This document shows positions 44,257 through 53,579 of a stretch of DNA of 64,000 nt, piece after piece. A program made the position numbers and the translations under genes. The first letter of the stretch is position 1, and each line of letters begins with the position of its first letter. The DNA lies in contig NZ_CP127409.1 in NCBI RefSeq assembly GCF_030291135.1, forward strand, positions 2,480,001 through 2,544,000, given 5' to 3'. The DNA comes from Rhodanobacter thiooxydans. Lineage in GTDB: Bacteria; Pseudomonadota; Gammaproteobacteria; Xanthomonadales; Rhodanobacteraceae. Below the pieces are notes generated by a model. It searched no databases. It saw nothing but the letters and a program-made list of their open reading frames with translations, and was not told the origin of the DNA.

Positions 44257-45390
44257 TCAGGCGAACGCGTCGAGCAGGCCGACCTTGCCCAGCGTCGACG
44301 GCATGCCGCCGTGGACGTCGGTGATCTCGTCCAGCGCGGCCGTGCCACCGCCTTCGGCATGGCCGCGGCGGTCGCCGCGATCATGCTGGCCGACCTCGGC
44401 ATGGCCGAGCGAAAGACCGTGCCGCGCCAGCATCTGGTCCAGTTGCGGCAGGCTCTGCTGCACCGCCGGGATCGCTGCCGCGTGCTGCGCGCTGAACACC
44501 ACGTCGACACGCCCGTGGTTCACGCTGACGCTGACGTCGAGCGAGCCCAGCTCCTCGGGGTGCAGGCGGATTCGCGCCTGCTTGATGCTCTGCCCGCCCA
44601 GCCAGGCCACCTGCTGGCCCAGGTCCTGGGCGAACGAGGGACTCCCCGGCGACGCCGGCAGTTGCAGCTGATGCGGTGCCGCCGGTGCCGTGGTGGCAGC
44701 GGGTGGGGCCGGCAGCGCCATCGCCATCAGCAAGCCGCGTCCCTCCGCTGAATCCTTGTCGGCGGCGGCCGAAGCCGGCAGGGCGGCGGCGGCCATCGCT
44801 GGCAGGCTGGCTGCCAGCGGCAGCGTGCCGGCAGGCGCGGCGCCCGGACTGCCGACGCTGTCGAGCTGAAACATGGTGACAGTCCCGACACCGCCGGCCA
44901 CGGCCTTGCCGGCCGACCCCGACGAGCCGGCGCCCACACCGGCGTGGCCGGTAGCCGGTTGCAGCGCAGCCGCCACCGACGAGCCCAGCAAGGCGAGCAT
45001 GGCGGCGGCCACGGCGGGCGCCGGCTGGCCGTCCGACTCGTTCCTGTCTGCCGGCGCGGTTGTCGTCGGCGCGACCGTCCCGGCCGCCGGCACGCTCACG
45101 GGTGTTGCTGGCGGCAATGCCGGCGACGTGCCCGGATCAGCCGGTCGGGCGGTAGCCGGCTGCCGATCCGTCGATGGCGATGTTGCCGGCATGCGCTTGC
45201 CGTCATCCTGGTTGCCCGGTGCATCGTCCGTGTTCCTGGCGTCATGCTGCTGTCGCGCGACGTGCAACTGGCTGTCGAACTCGTTCGCCGCGCCGTTGCC
45301 GGCACTGTCGCGCAGCTCGCCCGCGGTGGTGGATCGCGGCCCCGCGGTGGCGACGGGTCCGGTAGCGGTGGCGGTGACGGGAGCGCTCAT
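44257..45390 (-). CDS. fliK: Flagellar hook-length control protein FliK
   Basis: A 377-aa secreted ruler protein. The first two thirds are Ala/Pro/Thr/Gly-rich and poorly conserved. The C-terminal Flg_hook domain contains QQVAWLGGQSIKQARIRLHPEELGSLDVSVSV (pieces, about 265-297) and VDVVFSAQHAAAIPAVQQSLPQLDQMLARHGL. The final 60 residues are charged and rich in His/Asp/Gly. ATG 45390 was chosen; another ATG four codons earlier is possible. It ends the fliE-to-fliK run. Confidence 0.9.
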   Translation of the reverse strand: MSAPVTATATGPVATAGPRSTTAGELRDSAGNGAANEFDSQLHVARQQHDARNTDDAPGNQDDGKRMPATSPSTDRQPATARPADPGTSPALPPATPVSVPAAGTVAPTTTAPADRNESDGQPAPAVAAAMLALLGSSVAAALQPATGHAGVGAGSSGSAGKAVAGGVGTVTMFQLDSVGSPGAAPAGTLPLAASLPAMAAAALPASAAADKDSAEGRGLLMAMALPAPPAATTAPAAPHQLQLPASPGSPSFAQDLGQQVAWLGGQSIKQARIRLHPEELGSLDVSVSVNHGRVDVVFSAQHAAAIPAVQQSLPQLDQMLARHGLSLGHAEVGQHDRGDRRGHAEGGGTAALDEITDVHGGMPSTLGKVGLLDAFA

Positions 45391-45493
45391 GGCGGGGGCC
45401 ATCCTTCTGTCATGGATGCACGTGCGGCCGGCCACGCAAGGTGCGGCAGGGTAGCGCAGGGGCGGGGCGGCAGCGGCGAGGCGAGCGGAGCTT

Positions 45494-45919
45494 TCATCGC
45501 AGTCGCCGGTATTGCATGCGTTCGTCGACCTCGGCCTGCTCGTGGCGGTCCGCAGCCCGGCGTTCTTCTTCGCGGTGCTGTGCGACCACGCTGACCAGCG
45601 CGCTTTCGCGGGCGTGCGCACGCCGCCAGTGATCGCGCACCTGCACCAGCTGGCGGTCCTGCCGGGCCACCTCGGCCTCCTGCTGCACGATCGCCCGGTC
45701 GATCCGTTCCACGAACTGCTGTCGGTTGAGCAGTGCCGTCACACTCTGTGCGCCATCGCCGGCAGCCGCGTACTCCAGCCGGTAGCGGTGCAGCTCGCTG
45801 AGCTGGTGCTCTGCCCGGGCCAGCGCCTGCTGCTGTACCGCCAGCTGCGTCAGCGCGTCTTCGCTGCGCTGCCTGGCCTGCTCCACCGCGGGCTCCAGCT
45901 GATGTGCGCGCGAGCTCAT
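45494..45919 (-). CDS. fliJ: Flagellar export chaperone/coiled-coil protein FliJ
   Basis: A 141-aa, almost wholly alpha-helical coiled-coil protein rich in Arg, Gln and Glu ([23 protein letters not shown], then [21 protein letters not shown]). FliJ links the export ATPase FliI to FlhA. Start [16 protein letters not shown] overlaps the fliI stop by 4 bp. Identity rests on helix pattern, length and position. Confidence 0.9.
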   Translation of the reverse strand: MSSRAHQLEPAVEQARQRSEDALTQLAVQQQALARAEHQLSELHRYRLEYAAAGDGAQSVTALLNRQQFVERIDRAIVQQEAEVARQDRQLVQVRDHWRRAHARESALVSVVAQHREEERRAADRHEQAEVDERMQYRRLR

Positions 45920-47283
45920 CCGGCCACCTGCCCGGCGAGGGCATCGAGTGTTTCGATCGCCATTTCCAGCGTCATCGGCTCGTCGACTTCCTGCTGCAGG
46001 AAGGCGCGCAGTTGCGGCCACAGCTCGATCGCCTGGTCGACCTGCGGGTCGGAGCCTTTCTGGTACGCGCCCACCGCGATCAGGTCGCGCTGCTGGCGGT
46101 AGGCGGAATAGACCTGGCGGAAGCGCTGCGCCGCGCGCAGGTGTTCGCGCGCCACCACCGCCGGCATCACGCGGCTGATCGATGCCTCGATGTCGATCGC
46201 CGGGTAGTGGCCGGCTTCGGCGAGGTCGCGCGACAGCACGATATGGCCGTCCAGGATCGCGCGTGCCGCGTCGGCAATCGGGTCGTGGCGATAATCGTCA
46301 CCCTCGGTCAGCACGGTATAGAACGCGGTGATCGAGCCGCGCCCGTCGGCGTCGTTGCCGGCGCGCTCGACCAGCGCCGGCATCATCGCGAACACCGATG
46401 GCGGGTAACCCTTGGTCGCCGGCGGCTCGCCGATCGCCAGCGCGATCTCGCGCTGCGCCTGCGCGTAGCGGGTCAGCGAGTCCATCAACAACAGCACGCG
46501 CTGGCCGCGGTCGCGAAACCACTCGGCAATCGCCGTGGCGTACTGCGCGCCGCGCAGGCGCTTGAGCGGCGGCGCGTCGGCCGGCGCGGCGACGATCACC
46601 GCGCGCCGCCGCCCTTCCTCGCCCAGCGTGTGCTCGACGAATTCCTTCACCTCGCGGCCGCGCTCGCCGATCAGCCCGACCACCACCACGTCGGCGTTGG
46701 TGTAGCGGGTCATCATGCCGAGCAGGGTCGACTTGCCGACGCCGGAACCGGCGAACAGGCCCAGCCGCTGGCCGCGGCCGACGGTGAGCAGCGCGTTGAT
46801 CGCGCGCACGCCGACGTCCAGCGGCGCGTCGATCGGCTTGCGCGCCATCGGGTTGATCGGTTCGCGCTTGAGCGCGGCGTGCTCGTCCGACTCCAGCGGA
46901 CCGAAGCCGTCCAGCGGCACGCCATCGGCGCCAACCACCCGGCCGAGCAAGCCCATGCCGACCGGCAGGCCGCCGCTGCGCGCGTACGGGCGCACCCGCG
47001 CATTCGGCAGCACGCCGTGCATGTCGCCCACCGGCATCAGCAGCAGGCGCTCGTCGGCGAAGCCGACCACCTCGGTCTCCAGCGTGGCGCCGTCGGCCGT
47101 GTCGACCAGGCAGCGCGCGCCGAGCGCGGCCTCGCAGCCTTCCGCTTCCAGGGTCAGGCCGACCACCCGGCGCAGGCTGCCCTCCACCACCAGTGTGCGC
47201 TGCGCTTCGGCGCGCGCGCTGCGGCGCGCCAGCTGCCGTTGCCAGCGCGTCTGCCGGGCAGCGGCGACGGCGTCGATACTCAT
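45916..47283 (-). CDS. fliI: Flagellum-specific ATPase FliI
   Basis: A 455-aa F1-beta-like hexameric ATPase that energises export. Walker A is [14 protein letters not shown] (about 173-186), followed by [16 protein letters not shown], Walker B region [37 protein letters not shown] (in pieces) and [15 protein letters not shown]. Length is normal. Overlaps fliH upstream and fliJ downstream by 4 bp each. Confidence 0.97.
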   Translation of the reverse strand: MSIDAVAAARQTRWQRQLARRSARAEAQRTLVVEGSLRRVVGLTLEAEGCEAALGARCLVDTADGATLETEVVGFADERLLLMPVGDMHGVLPNARVRPYARSGGLPVGMGLLGRVVGADGVPLDGFGPLESDEHAALKREPINPMARKPIDAPLDVGVRAINALLTVGRGQRLGLFAGSGVGKSTLLGMMTRYTNADVVVVGLIGERGREVKEFVEHTLGEEGRRRAVIVAAPADAPPLKRLRGAQYATAIAEWFRDRGQRVLLLMDSLTRYAQAQREIALAIGEPPATKGYPPSVFAMMPALVERAGNDADGRGSITAFYTVLTEGDDYRHDPIADAARAILDGHIVLSRDLAEAGHYPAIDIEASISRVMPAVVAREHLRAAQRFRQVYSAYRQQRDLIAVGAYQKGSDPQVDQAIELWPQLRAFLQQEVDEPMTLEMAIETLDALAGQVAG

Positions 47284-47909
47284 GCGCCGGCCACTCCGTC
47301 AGCGGCATCCTCGCCCAGTACGGCATCGATCATCGCCGCCAGGCGGGTTTCCACCCGCGCGTCCAGTCGCGAACGTTCGCTCTCCAGACGGCAATCGCCG
47401 CGGCTCAGCGCGGGATCGGCCAGCAGTTGCCAATGACTTTCGGCTGCGCCCGATTCGCGCAGCAAGGCCAGGTCGGCCGGATGCAGGTGCACGCGCAATT
47501 CGCGCGTGGCGGCCGGCAACGCGGCGGCAGCCTGGCGCACCGCCTGGATGACCAGCGCGGGCGACAACTGCAGCTCGTGCGCAATCACCCGCTGCGCCAC
47601 GACCATGGCCAGCCGCGCCAGCTCCTGCCCGGTCTGCTCGTCGAGAACCTGCAGCGGGCGCGCCGCCGCGTCGTACAGCGCGTTGAGCTCGGCCATGCGC
47701 TGGCGCAGCTGCTGCTGCGCCGCCGCCGCGCCTTCGGCGTGGCCCGCCGCGTAACCTTCTTCGCGCGCCTGCTGCTCGAGCGCCGCCAGCTCGCGCACGG
47801 TCGGCTGTGGCATCGCATTGGCTGCCGGCGTCACAGTCGGCCGGGTGCCCACGTTCGGCAGCTCCCAGCGCTGGAACTCCGCCGCCACGTCGTGGATGCT
47901 GGCAGCCAT
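47280..47909 (-). CDS. fliH: Flagellar assembly protein FliH
   Basis: A 209-aa regulator of FliI. An acidic/variable N-terminus ending in a glycine-poor helical stretch ([36 protein letters not shown] in pieces) is followed by the conserved C-terminal domain ([31 protein letters not shown]). The GxxxG-like [10 protein letters not shown] run is the family repeat. Starts within one base of the fliG stop (TGATG). Confidence 0.95.
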   Translation of the reverse strand: MAASIHDVAAEFQRWELPNVGTRPTVTPAANAMPQPTVRELAALEQQAREEGYAAGHAEGAAAAQQQLRQRMAELNALYDAAARPLQVLDEQTGQELARLAMVVAQRVIAHELQLSPALVIQAVRQAAAALPAATRELRVHLHPADLALLRESGAAESHWQLLADPALSRGDCRLESERSRLDARVETRLAAMIDAVLGEDAADGVAGA

Positions 47910-48925
47910 CAGACGAATTCATCCCCACCGGAAGCGAGGCTGAGCTGGCCGGCGTCGGAAAGCTTGCGGGCGATGCCCAGCACTTCCTTCTGCGCCGCGT
48001 CCACTTCGCTCAGGCGCACCGGCCCCTTCACTTCGAGGTCGTCACGCATCATGTCGGCGGCGCGCTTGGACATGTTGGCGAAGATCTTCTCGCGCACCTC
48101 CGGCTCGGCACCCTTCAATGCGGTGATCAGGGTGCCCGACGGCACCTCGCGCAGCAGGGTCTGCATGCCGCGGTCGTCCAGCTCGGCGAGGTCCTCGAAC
48201 ACGAACATCAGGTCTTCGATGCGCCCGCCCAGGGCATCGTCCTGGCTGCGGATGGCGGTCATCAGCTCGGTTTCGCGGCTGGTTTCCATCGCGTTGAGGA
48301 TGTCGGCGGCGGCCTTCAGCCCGCCCACGCTGGCGGACTTGAGTTTCTTGGTGTTGCCGGAGAACTGGCGCTCCATGATCTCGTCCAGCTCGTTCAGCGC
48401 ATGCGGCTGCACGCCGTCGAGCGTGGCGATGCGCATCACCGCGTCGGAGCGCACGCGCGGCGGCAGGTAGCCGATCACCTCGGCGGCCTGGTCCGGCTCC
48501 AGGTGCGCCAGCACCAGCGCGATGATCTGCGGGTGCTCCTGGTTGATCATCTCGGCGATCGCGCGGCTCTCCATCCACTTCAGCGACTCCAGCCCCTTGC
48601 TGGAGCGCCCGAGCAGGATGCGGTCGATCAACCCGCCGGCCTTGGTCTCGCCCAGCGCGTTGGTGAGGATCTTGCGGATGTATTCCTCGGTGCCGACGCC
48701 CAGCGAGGTCTGCTGGCCCATGTCCTGGTTGAGCCGGGCCAGTGCGTGCTCGACATGCTCGCGCGAGACGCTGGTGAGCCCGGCCATCGCGGTGCCGACT
48801 GCCTGCACGTCGCGCGCACTCAAGTGCTTGAGCACCTCGGCGGCATCCTGCTCACCCAGCGTCAGCAGCAGGATTGCCGCGCGCTGTGCACCATTGACGG
48901 GCGCATCGGAACGATTAGTTGCCAT
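47909..48925 (-). CDS. fliG: Flagellar motor switch protein FliG
   Basis: A 338-aa rotor protein that contacts the stator and the MS-ring. FliG domains show AILLLTLGEQDAAEVLKHLSARDVQAVGTAMA (N), EHPQIIALVLAHLEPDQAAEVIGYLPP (middle, EHPQ motif) and the charged torque helix MFVFEDLAELDDRGMQTLLREV (C). The start lies inside the last 11 bp of fliF. Confidence 0.97.
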   Translation of the reverse strand: MATNRSDAPVNGAQRAAILLLTLGEQDAAEVLKHLSARDVQAVGTAMAGLTSVSREHVEHALARLNQDMGQQTSLGVGTEEYIRKILTNALGETKAGGLIDRILLGRSSKGLESLKWMESRAIAEMINQEHPQIIALVLAHLEPDQAAEVIGYLPPRVRSDAVMRIATLDGVQPHALNELDEIMERQFSGNTKKLKSASVGGLKAAADILNAMETSRETELMTAIRSQDDALGGRIEDLMFVFEDLAELDDRGMQTLLREVPSGTLITALKGAEPEVREKIFANMSKRAADMMRDDLEVKGPVRLSEVDAAQKEVLGIARKLSDAGQLSLASGGDEFV

Positions 48926-50618
48926 CTTCGCTCACCCAGTTCCTCACGACTTGCGCCACTTGTTTGGAGTTTTCGCCGACCATCCGCCGGGCCTGGCCGA
49001 CGCGCTGCTCGTAGGAAAGCGTCGGCATGGCACCGCCGAGCCGGGCCGGTTCGTTCGCGGCCGGCTCGTCGTCGACGCGCACCGAGATCTGCGGCATCGG
49101 CGAGGGCAGCGCGCGCGTCGCCGGCTCGCCGCGCAGCAGGCCCTTCAGCAGCGGGCGCAGCAGGCCGAACGCCACCAGCAGTGCGATCAGCACGCCGGCG
49201 CCCTGCTTGAACAGGTCAAGTACGCCGGGCCGGCCCCACAACGGGGTTTCCGGCAGCGCCTCCGGTGCCGCGCCGCGCTGGAACGCCTGGTTCACCACGC
49301 TGACGCTGTCGCCGCGGGCGGCATCGAAGCCGACCGCATTCTTGGTCAGCTCGGTCAGGTGCTGCAGTTCCTGCGTGCTGAACGGCACGCTCTTGGGCGC
49401 CGCCGCCGGTTCGTCGGCACTGGCGTCCGGGCTGGCGGGACTGGCCAGCTTGTCGTCCAGCACCACCGCCACGGTCAGCCGGGCCAGCCGCCCCGCCGGA
49501 TCGCTGACGTGGCTGATGGTGCGGTCCAGTTCGTAGTTGCGGGTGGCGCTGCTGGAATTTTCGCCCGGGTTGCCGGCGGTTGCCGTGGCCGTCGCTGTGG
49601 CGGCCTTGCCGGCATCGGGCCTGGCCGCGGTGGGCTGCGCCACCGTGGCCGGCGGCTGGTTGCTGAGTGCGCCGGGCACGCCGCCGCCGGCGGCATCGGC
49701 GCCGTGTTGCTCGCTGCTGGTCTGCTCGCTGCGCAGCGCCGGGTGGTCGTGGCCGAACGTCTCGGTCGCTTTCTCGGTGCGGCTGAAATCCAGGTCGGCA
49801 TGCACCTGCGCGTGCACCCGGCCGGGACCGACCAGCGGCATCAGCAATTCCTCGATGCGCTGGGCGTAGGTGTTCTCGATCCGCGTGGCGATGCGCAGGC
49901 GGTTGTCGCCCACCGCGCCCGGGCTTTCCGGGTCGGTGGTCAGCAACTGGCCCTGCTGGTCGATCACCGAAACCTGGCGCGCTTCCAGGTTCGGCACGCT
50001 GGCCGCCACCAGGTGCACGATCGCCGCCACCTGGCCGGCGTCGAGCTGGCGGCCCGGGTACAGCGTGACCAGCACCGAGGCGCTGGCTTCGCGATTGTCG
50101 CGGATGAAGGCGGAGGGTTTCGGCAGCGCCAGGTGCACGCGCGCGGCGCGCACCGACTGCAGTCCGCCGATGGTGGTGCCCAGGTCGGCTTCCAGCAGTT
50201 GCTGGTAGCGCGTGCGCTCGGCCAGGTCGCTCATGCCGAACGGCGAGTCAGTGGCTGGCAGCGCACTGCTGCTGGCGCTGCCCTGCGGCAGGCCCTTCGC
50301 GGCCAGCTTCAGTCGCAGCGCGGCCAGGTCAGCGGCCGGCGCCATGATCGACGAGCCGTCGCTGTTCAGCTGGTAGGGCGTGTTGCCCGCCTGCAGTTCC
50401 TGCGTGATCGCCGAGGCGTCCTTCTGCTCCAGCCCGGCGTACAGCAGCCCGTAGTTCGGGCCGCGCGACCACAACACCACGGCCACGCCCAGCGCCACCG
50501 CCGCGGCCACCGCCACCAGCAGCACGAGCTGCCGCGTCGCCGGGTTGCGGGCGAGCTGCTTGAAGGGGTCCAGGCGCGTACCGTTGTTGGCGGTTGTCGC
50601 GATGGCGTTGTCGGCCAT
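48915..50618 (-). CDS. fliF: Flagellar MS-ring protein FliF
   Basis: A 567-aa membrane ring protein. The first transmembrane helix (about 33-52) is followed by two YscJ/FliF ring-building domains (LYAGLEQKDASAITQELQAGNTPYQL and LPATDSPFGMSDLAERTRYQQLLEADL). A long low-complexity loop precedes the second transmembrane helix (about 450-470). The cytoplasmic tail that binds FliG (PTLSYEQRVGQARRMVGENSKQVAQVVRNWV) ends the protein. 47 bp after fliE. Confidence 0.97.
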   Translation of the reverse strand: MADNAIATTANNGTRLDPFKQLARNPATRQLVLLVAVAAAVALGVAVVLWSRGPNYGLLYAGLEQKDASAITQELQAGNTPYQLNSDGSSIMAPAADLAALRLKLAAKGLPQGSASSSALPATDSPFGMSDLAERTRYQQLLEADLGTTIGGLQSVRAARVHLALPKPSAFIRDNREASASVLVTLYPGRQLDAGQVAAIVHLVAASVPNLEARQVSVIDQQGQLLTTDPESPGAVGDNRLRIATRIENTYAQRIEELLMPLVGPGRVHAQVHADLDFSRTEKATETFGHDHPALRSEQTSSEQHGADAAGGGVPGALSNQPPATVAQPTAARPDAGKAATATATATAGNPGENSSSATRNYELDRTISHVSDPAGRLARLTVAVVLDDKLASPASPDASADEPAAAPKSVPFSTQELQHLTELTKNAVGFDAARGDSVSVVNQAFQRGAAPEALPETPLWGRPGVLDLFKQGAGVLIALLVAFGLLRPLLKGLLRGEPATRALPSPMPQISVRVDDEPAANEPARLGGAMPTLSYEQRVGQARRMVGENSKQVAQVVRNWVSEDGN

Positions 50619-50665
50619 GCTGCTGCTCTTTGGCTAGGGGGCGGAACCGGTTCGGCGCATGTGCG

Positions 50666-50992
50666 TCAGACCGGCATGTTCATGATTTCCTTGTAGGCGT
50701 CGACCAGCTTGTTGCGCACCTCGACCACGGTGCGCAGCGACAGATCGGCCTTCTGCACCGCGATCATCGTGCGGCCGAGGTCTGCGCCGGGATCGCCACG
50801 CTCGAAGCTCGCCGCCATGCGGCCAGCTTCCAGCTGGCTGCGGCCCACGGCGGACAGCGACTGCTTGAGCACGTCGGAAAAATCGGCCTGCCCGACGCTG
50901 GTCGCCGGCTTCACCGCCGCTTCCGGCGCACGCACCTGCGCGGTCATCTGGCGCATCTGGGACAGCAGGTTGTTGACGTCGATGGTGCTCAT
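50666..50992 (-). CDS. fliE: Flagellar hook-basal body complex protein FliE
   Basis: A 108-aa adaptor between MS-ring and rod. The FliE core QADFSDVLKQSLSAVGRSQLEAGRMAASFERGDPGADLGRTMIAVQKADLSLRTVVEVRNKLVDAYKEIMNMPV (given in pieces: FSDVLKQSL, FERGDPGADL, MIAVQKADLSLR, VRNKLVDAYKEIMNM) is complete. First gene of the fliEFGHIJK operon, with a sigma-54 promoter 58-72 bp upstream. Confidence 0.97.
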   Translation of the reverse strand: MSTIDVNNLLSQMRQMTAQVRAPEAAVKPATSVGQADFSDVLKQSLSAVGRSQLEAGRMAASFERGDPGADLGRTMIAVQKADLSLRTVVEVRNKLVDAYKEIMNMPV

Positions 50993-51049
50993 CGCGATGC
51001 GTCCTCATGACGGATTCCCGACGCGTGACGGGATTTCAAGTGAGTGGTT

Positions 51050-51064
51050 GCACGAGGCGTGCCA
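51050..51064 (-). promoter_or_regulatory. Sigma-54 promoter for fliE operon
   Basis: Minus strand TGGCACG-CCTC-GTGC: one mismatch to TGGCACG-N4-TTGC, with -24 GG and -12 GC in correct spacing, ending 58 bp before the fliE ATG. Lies in the 136-bp gap between fleQ and fliE. Confidence 0.8.
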
Positions 51065-51128
51065 TTGGGGAGCACCGTGGGTTGCCCCCTCCCTTGCGGA
51101 CAAGCAGGGGAGGAGCCAATCCCGACAC

Positions 51129-52553
51129 TCATGCCGCCAGGCTGTTCTGCAAGCCGTACTTGCGCAGTTTTTCCACCAGCGTGGTGCGTTGCATGTGCAG
51201 CAGGCGCGCGGCATGCGCCACCACGCCGCCGGTGACGTCGAGCGCCTGGCGGATCAGCCCCACTTCGATGTCGGCCAGGTGATCCTTCAGGTCCAGGCCC
51301 TGCTCCGGCAGCGTGCGCAGCGCCTCGGCCACCGGCTGCAGACCGGCTTCGCACGGCGGCAGCTCGTCGTCCATCAGCGCCAGCAGCGCAGCGCCATGCA
51401 CTTCGTCGACGGCCTGCTGGCCGCGGTACTTCTTCGGCAGGTCGCTGCCGCGCACCTCGCCGTGCGGGAACAAAATCGCCATGCGCTCGACCAGGTTGGA
51501 AAGCTCGCGCACGTTGCCCGGCCAGGCATGCGTGCGCAGCGCCTGCATCGCGCCGGCGCTGAAACGCACCACGCCCAGTCCGCGGCGGGCGAGGCGCTGG
51601 TTGAACTCGGCCACCAGCACCGGCAGGTCGTCCAGCCGCTCGCGCAGCGACGGCAGTTCGAGCGGGAACACGCTGAGCCGGTAGAACAGGTCCTCGCGGA
51701 AGCGGTCGCTGGCGATCGATTCTTCCAGGTTGCGGTGGGTCGCAGCGATGATGCGCACGTCGCAGCGCATGGTCTTGCTGCCGCCGACCCGCTCGTAGGC
51801 GCGCTCCTGCAGCACGCGCAGCAGCTTCACCTGCATCGGCAGGCTCATGTCGCCGACCTCGTCGAGGAACAACGTGCCGCCTTCGGCCATTTCGAAACGG
51901 CCCTTGCGTGCGCTGATCGCGCCGGTGAAGGAACCCTTCTCGTGACCGAACAGTTCACTCTCCAGCAGTTCCGCCGGAATCGCCCCGCAGTTGATCGCCA
52001 CGAAGGGCTTGTCGCGGCGCGGCGAATGCTCGTGGATCGCCCGCGCCACCATTTCCTTGCCGGTGCCCGACTCGCCCAGCACCAGCACGGTGGAGTCGAA
52101 CGGCGCGACCTGACGGATCAGCGCGTTGACGCGCAGCATCGACGCCGCGTTGCCGACGAAGCGCAGCGCGCCGGACTGGCCGCCGAGCAGCCGCGCATAG
52201 ATGTTGCGCATGGCCTCGGCCATCTTCTCGTAGCGCAGCGGGAATGCCAGCGTGGCCATCCGTGCGGCAAACGGCGATGCCGGCGCGCTGAAGCGCTCGA
52301 GCCAGGGTGAATCGCCGGCCAGCAACACCGGTACGTGCGACGCCGCGGCACCCAGCAGGGCGAACTGGCGCTCCGCCTCGGCGTCGTCGTCGATGCTGCC
52401 GATGTACACGGCGCGCCATGCGTGGGTGGATTCATCCGTCCCGCTGCAGGCGGCGCCGCGTTGCGGCCGGTAGCCCAGGAAGTGAAGTGCCGAAAGCACG
52501 GAGTCCACACGCGCCTCATCGGATTCGATGACCAGGAAGTCGAATTTCTGCAC
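51129..52553 (-). CDS. fleQ: Flagellar sigma-54-dependent transcription activator FleQ
   Basis: A 474-aa enhancer-binding protein that activates sigma-54 flagellar promoters and in relatives responds to c-di-GMP and FleN. The N-terminal FleQ domain (1-120) is receiver-like without a phosphorylatable Asp. The AAA+ domain has Walker A GESGTGKE (160-167), the sigma-54 contact loop as GSFTGA (207-212, normally GAFTGA) and Walker B GGTLFLDEVGD (225-235). A Fis-type helix-turn-helix ends the protein. The GTG start at 52553 has AAGGAG six bases upstream; an ATG 39 bp further upstream is less likely. Confidence 0.95.
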   Translation of the reverse strand: MQKFDFLVIESDEARVDSVLSALHFLGYRPQRGAACSGTDESTHAWRAVYIGSIDDDAEAERQFALLGAAASHVPVLLAGDSPWLERFSAPASPFAARMATLAFPLRYEKMAEAMRNIYARLLGGQSGALRFVGNAASMLRVNALIRQVAPFDSTVLVLGESGTGKEMVARAIHEHSPRRDKPFVAINCGAIPAELLESELFGHEKGSFTGAISARKGRFEMAEGGTLFLDEVGDMSLPMQVKLLRVLQERAYERVGGSKTMRCDVRIIAATHRNLEESIASDRFREDLFYRLSVFPLELPSLRERLDDLPVLVAEFNQRLARRGLGVVRFSAGAMQALRTHAWPGNVRELSNLVERMAILFPHGEVRGSDLPKKYRGQQAVDEVHGAALLALMDDELPPCEAGLQPVAEALRTLPEQGLDLKDHLADIEVGLIRQALDVTGGVVAHAARLLHMQRTTLVEKLRKYGLQNSLAA

Positions 52554-52901
52554 TGCTTTCTCCTTACCACACTGCTTATTTGGCGGCCCCATGCTTCCAG
52601 CGGGAACGCTTTTTCATCGATGCCGGGCTTCCGTTGCCGGCCTGATGAACCATGAGCAATTAGGAGGCCAATGTTTCCGGCCAGCGTGGTGACAAAATGT
52701 CACCTGTCGGAAAAACCACCACCACCGCATCGACAAATAGGCGCAACCATGTTCCCTAACTGCATGAAACATGGATGGTTTGCGCGGCGTTCGCGGCATG
52801 GCCTTGCGCACATGCCAAATGTGACCGACGTGGAGAGAAGCGCCGGCGGGGTTTCGCAATTGCGAACTGCATCACATCTGATGCATCGACCAGGTCGCCC
52901 C
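52554..52901. promoter_or_regulatory. fleQ upstream region with dyad operators
   Basis: A 348-bp gap without a gene. It contains three dyads: GGTGACA-AAA-TGTCACC (52688-52704, about 140 bp before the fleQ start), TTCGCAATTGCGAA (52853-52866, perfect palindrome) and TGCATCA-CATC-TGATGCA (52868-52885). The last two may form terminators for the fliD-S-T-pilZ transcript or operators. The first resembles half-sites of CRP/Vfr/Clp-type regulators (GTGA...TCAC), but the spacer is one base too long. No sigma-54 or sigma-28 site is seen, so fleQ is probably sigma-70 controlled. Confidence 0.45.
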
Positions 52902-53501
52902 TCACACCACCGGCTGGCGTGCCCCTGCCACTTTGCGTCGGTGATGGCGGAAAACCAGACGCTCAATTGCGTCACTCAGTGCATCGCCCAATGGCGCAAA
53001 AATCACGAACACTCGACCATCGTCGAATTGACGCTGCACCTGTGCGGCGAGTTCGAGCGGCAGGCTGCGGCACAGGTCGAAACGGATGCGCAGCAGCAGG
53101 CCGCCGCCGGCCGGCGCCAGGCCCGCGGGCAGGATCGCGCCGATCGCATTGAAACGCAGCAGTTGCCGCGGTGGCAGCACGCTGCCGGGTACCAGCAGGT
53201 TGTTGACGATCTCCACCAGCACGGTGAGCTTGGCGTCCATCCGCAGCATTTCCTGCATCAGCGGGCTGTCGTCTTCGCCGCTGTCGGCGCGACGCTCTTC
53301 CAGCGCGGCGATCGCGGCCAGCACGTTCGCGTTGCGTTCGGCCAGCTGCTGCAGCAACGCCGGCGACGGCGGCCAGGCCAGCGGCTCGCAGTCGGCATGC
53401 AGGCTCTCCTCGCAGCTGACCCGATGCTCGAAATCGTCCCAGCCGGCCGCCGCGGCGCTATCCGATGGGGTACTGCCCGAGGGTGTGCTGTCTGAGGTCA
53501 T
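52902..53501 (-). CDS. PilZ-type protein in the flagellar cluster
   Basis: A 199-aa soluble protein. The first 50 residues are Ser/Asp-rich. A helical part (LLQQLAERNANVLAAIAALEERRADSGEDDSPLMQEMLRMDAKLTVLVEIVNNLL in pieces) is followed by a beta-rich C-terminal domain (RQLLRFNAIGAILPAGLAPAGGGLLLRIRFDLCRSLPLELAAQVQRQFDDGRVFVIF in pieces). This matches the atypical PilZ protein found next to fliT/fliS in Xanthomonadales. The canonical c-di-GMP motifs RxxxR and D/NxSxxG are not evident, so ligand binding is doubtful. 78 bp after fliT. Confidence 0.75.
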   Translation of the reverse strand: MTSDSTPSGSTPSDSAAAAGWDDFEHRVSCEESLHADCEPLAWPPSPALLQQLAERNANVLAAIAALEERRADSGEDDSPLMQEMLRMDAKLTVLVEIVNNLLVPGSVLPPRQLLRFNAIGAILPAGLAPAGGGLLLRIRFDLCRSLPLELAAQVQRQFDDGRVFVIFAPLGDALSDAIERLVFRHHRRKVAGARQPVV

Positions 53502-53579
53502 GGCGTGGCTCCGCGACGCGGTGATGCCGAACCGCCACGCCGGCGGCTTTCGGCGATGGAACTCAGCAGCCGCGACCCG

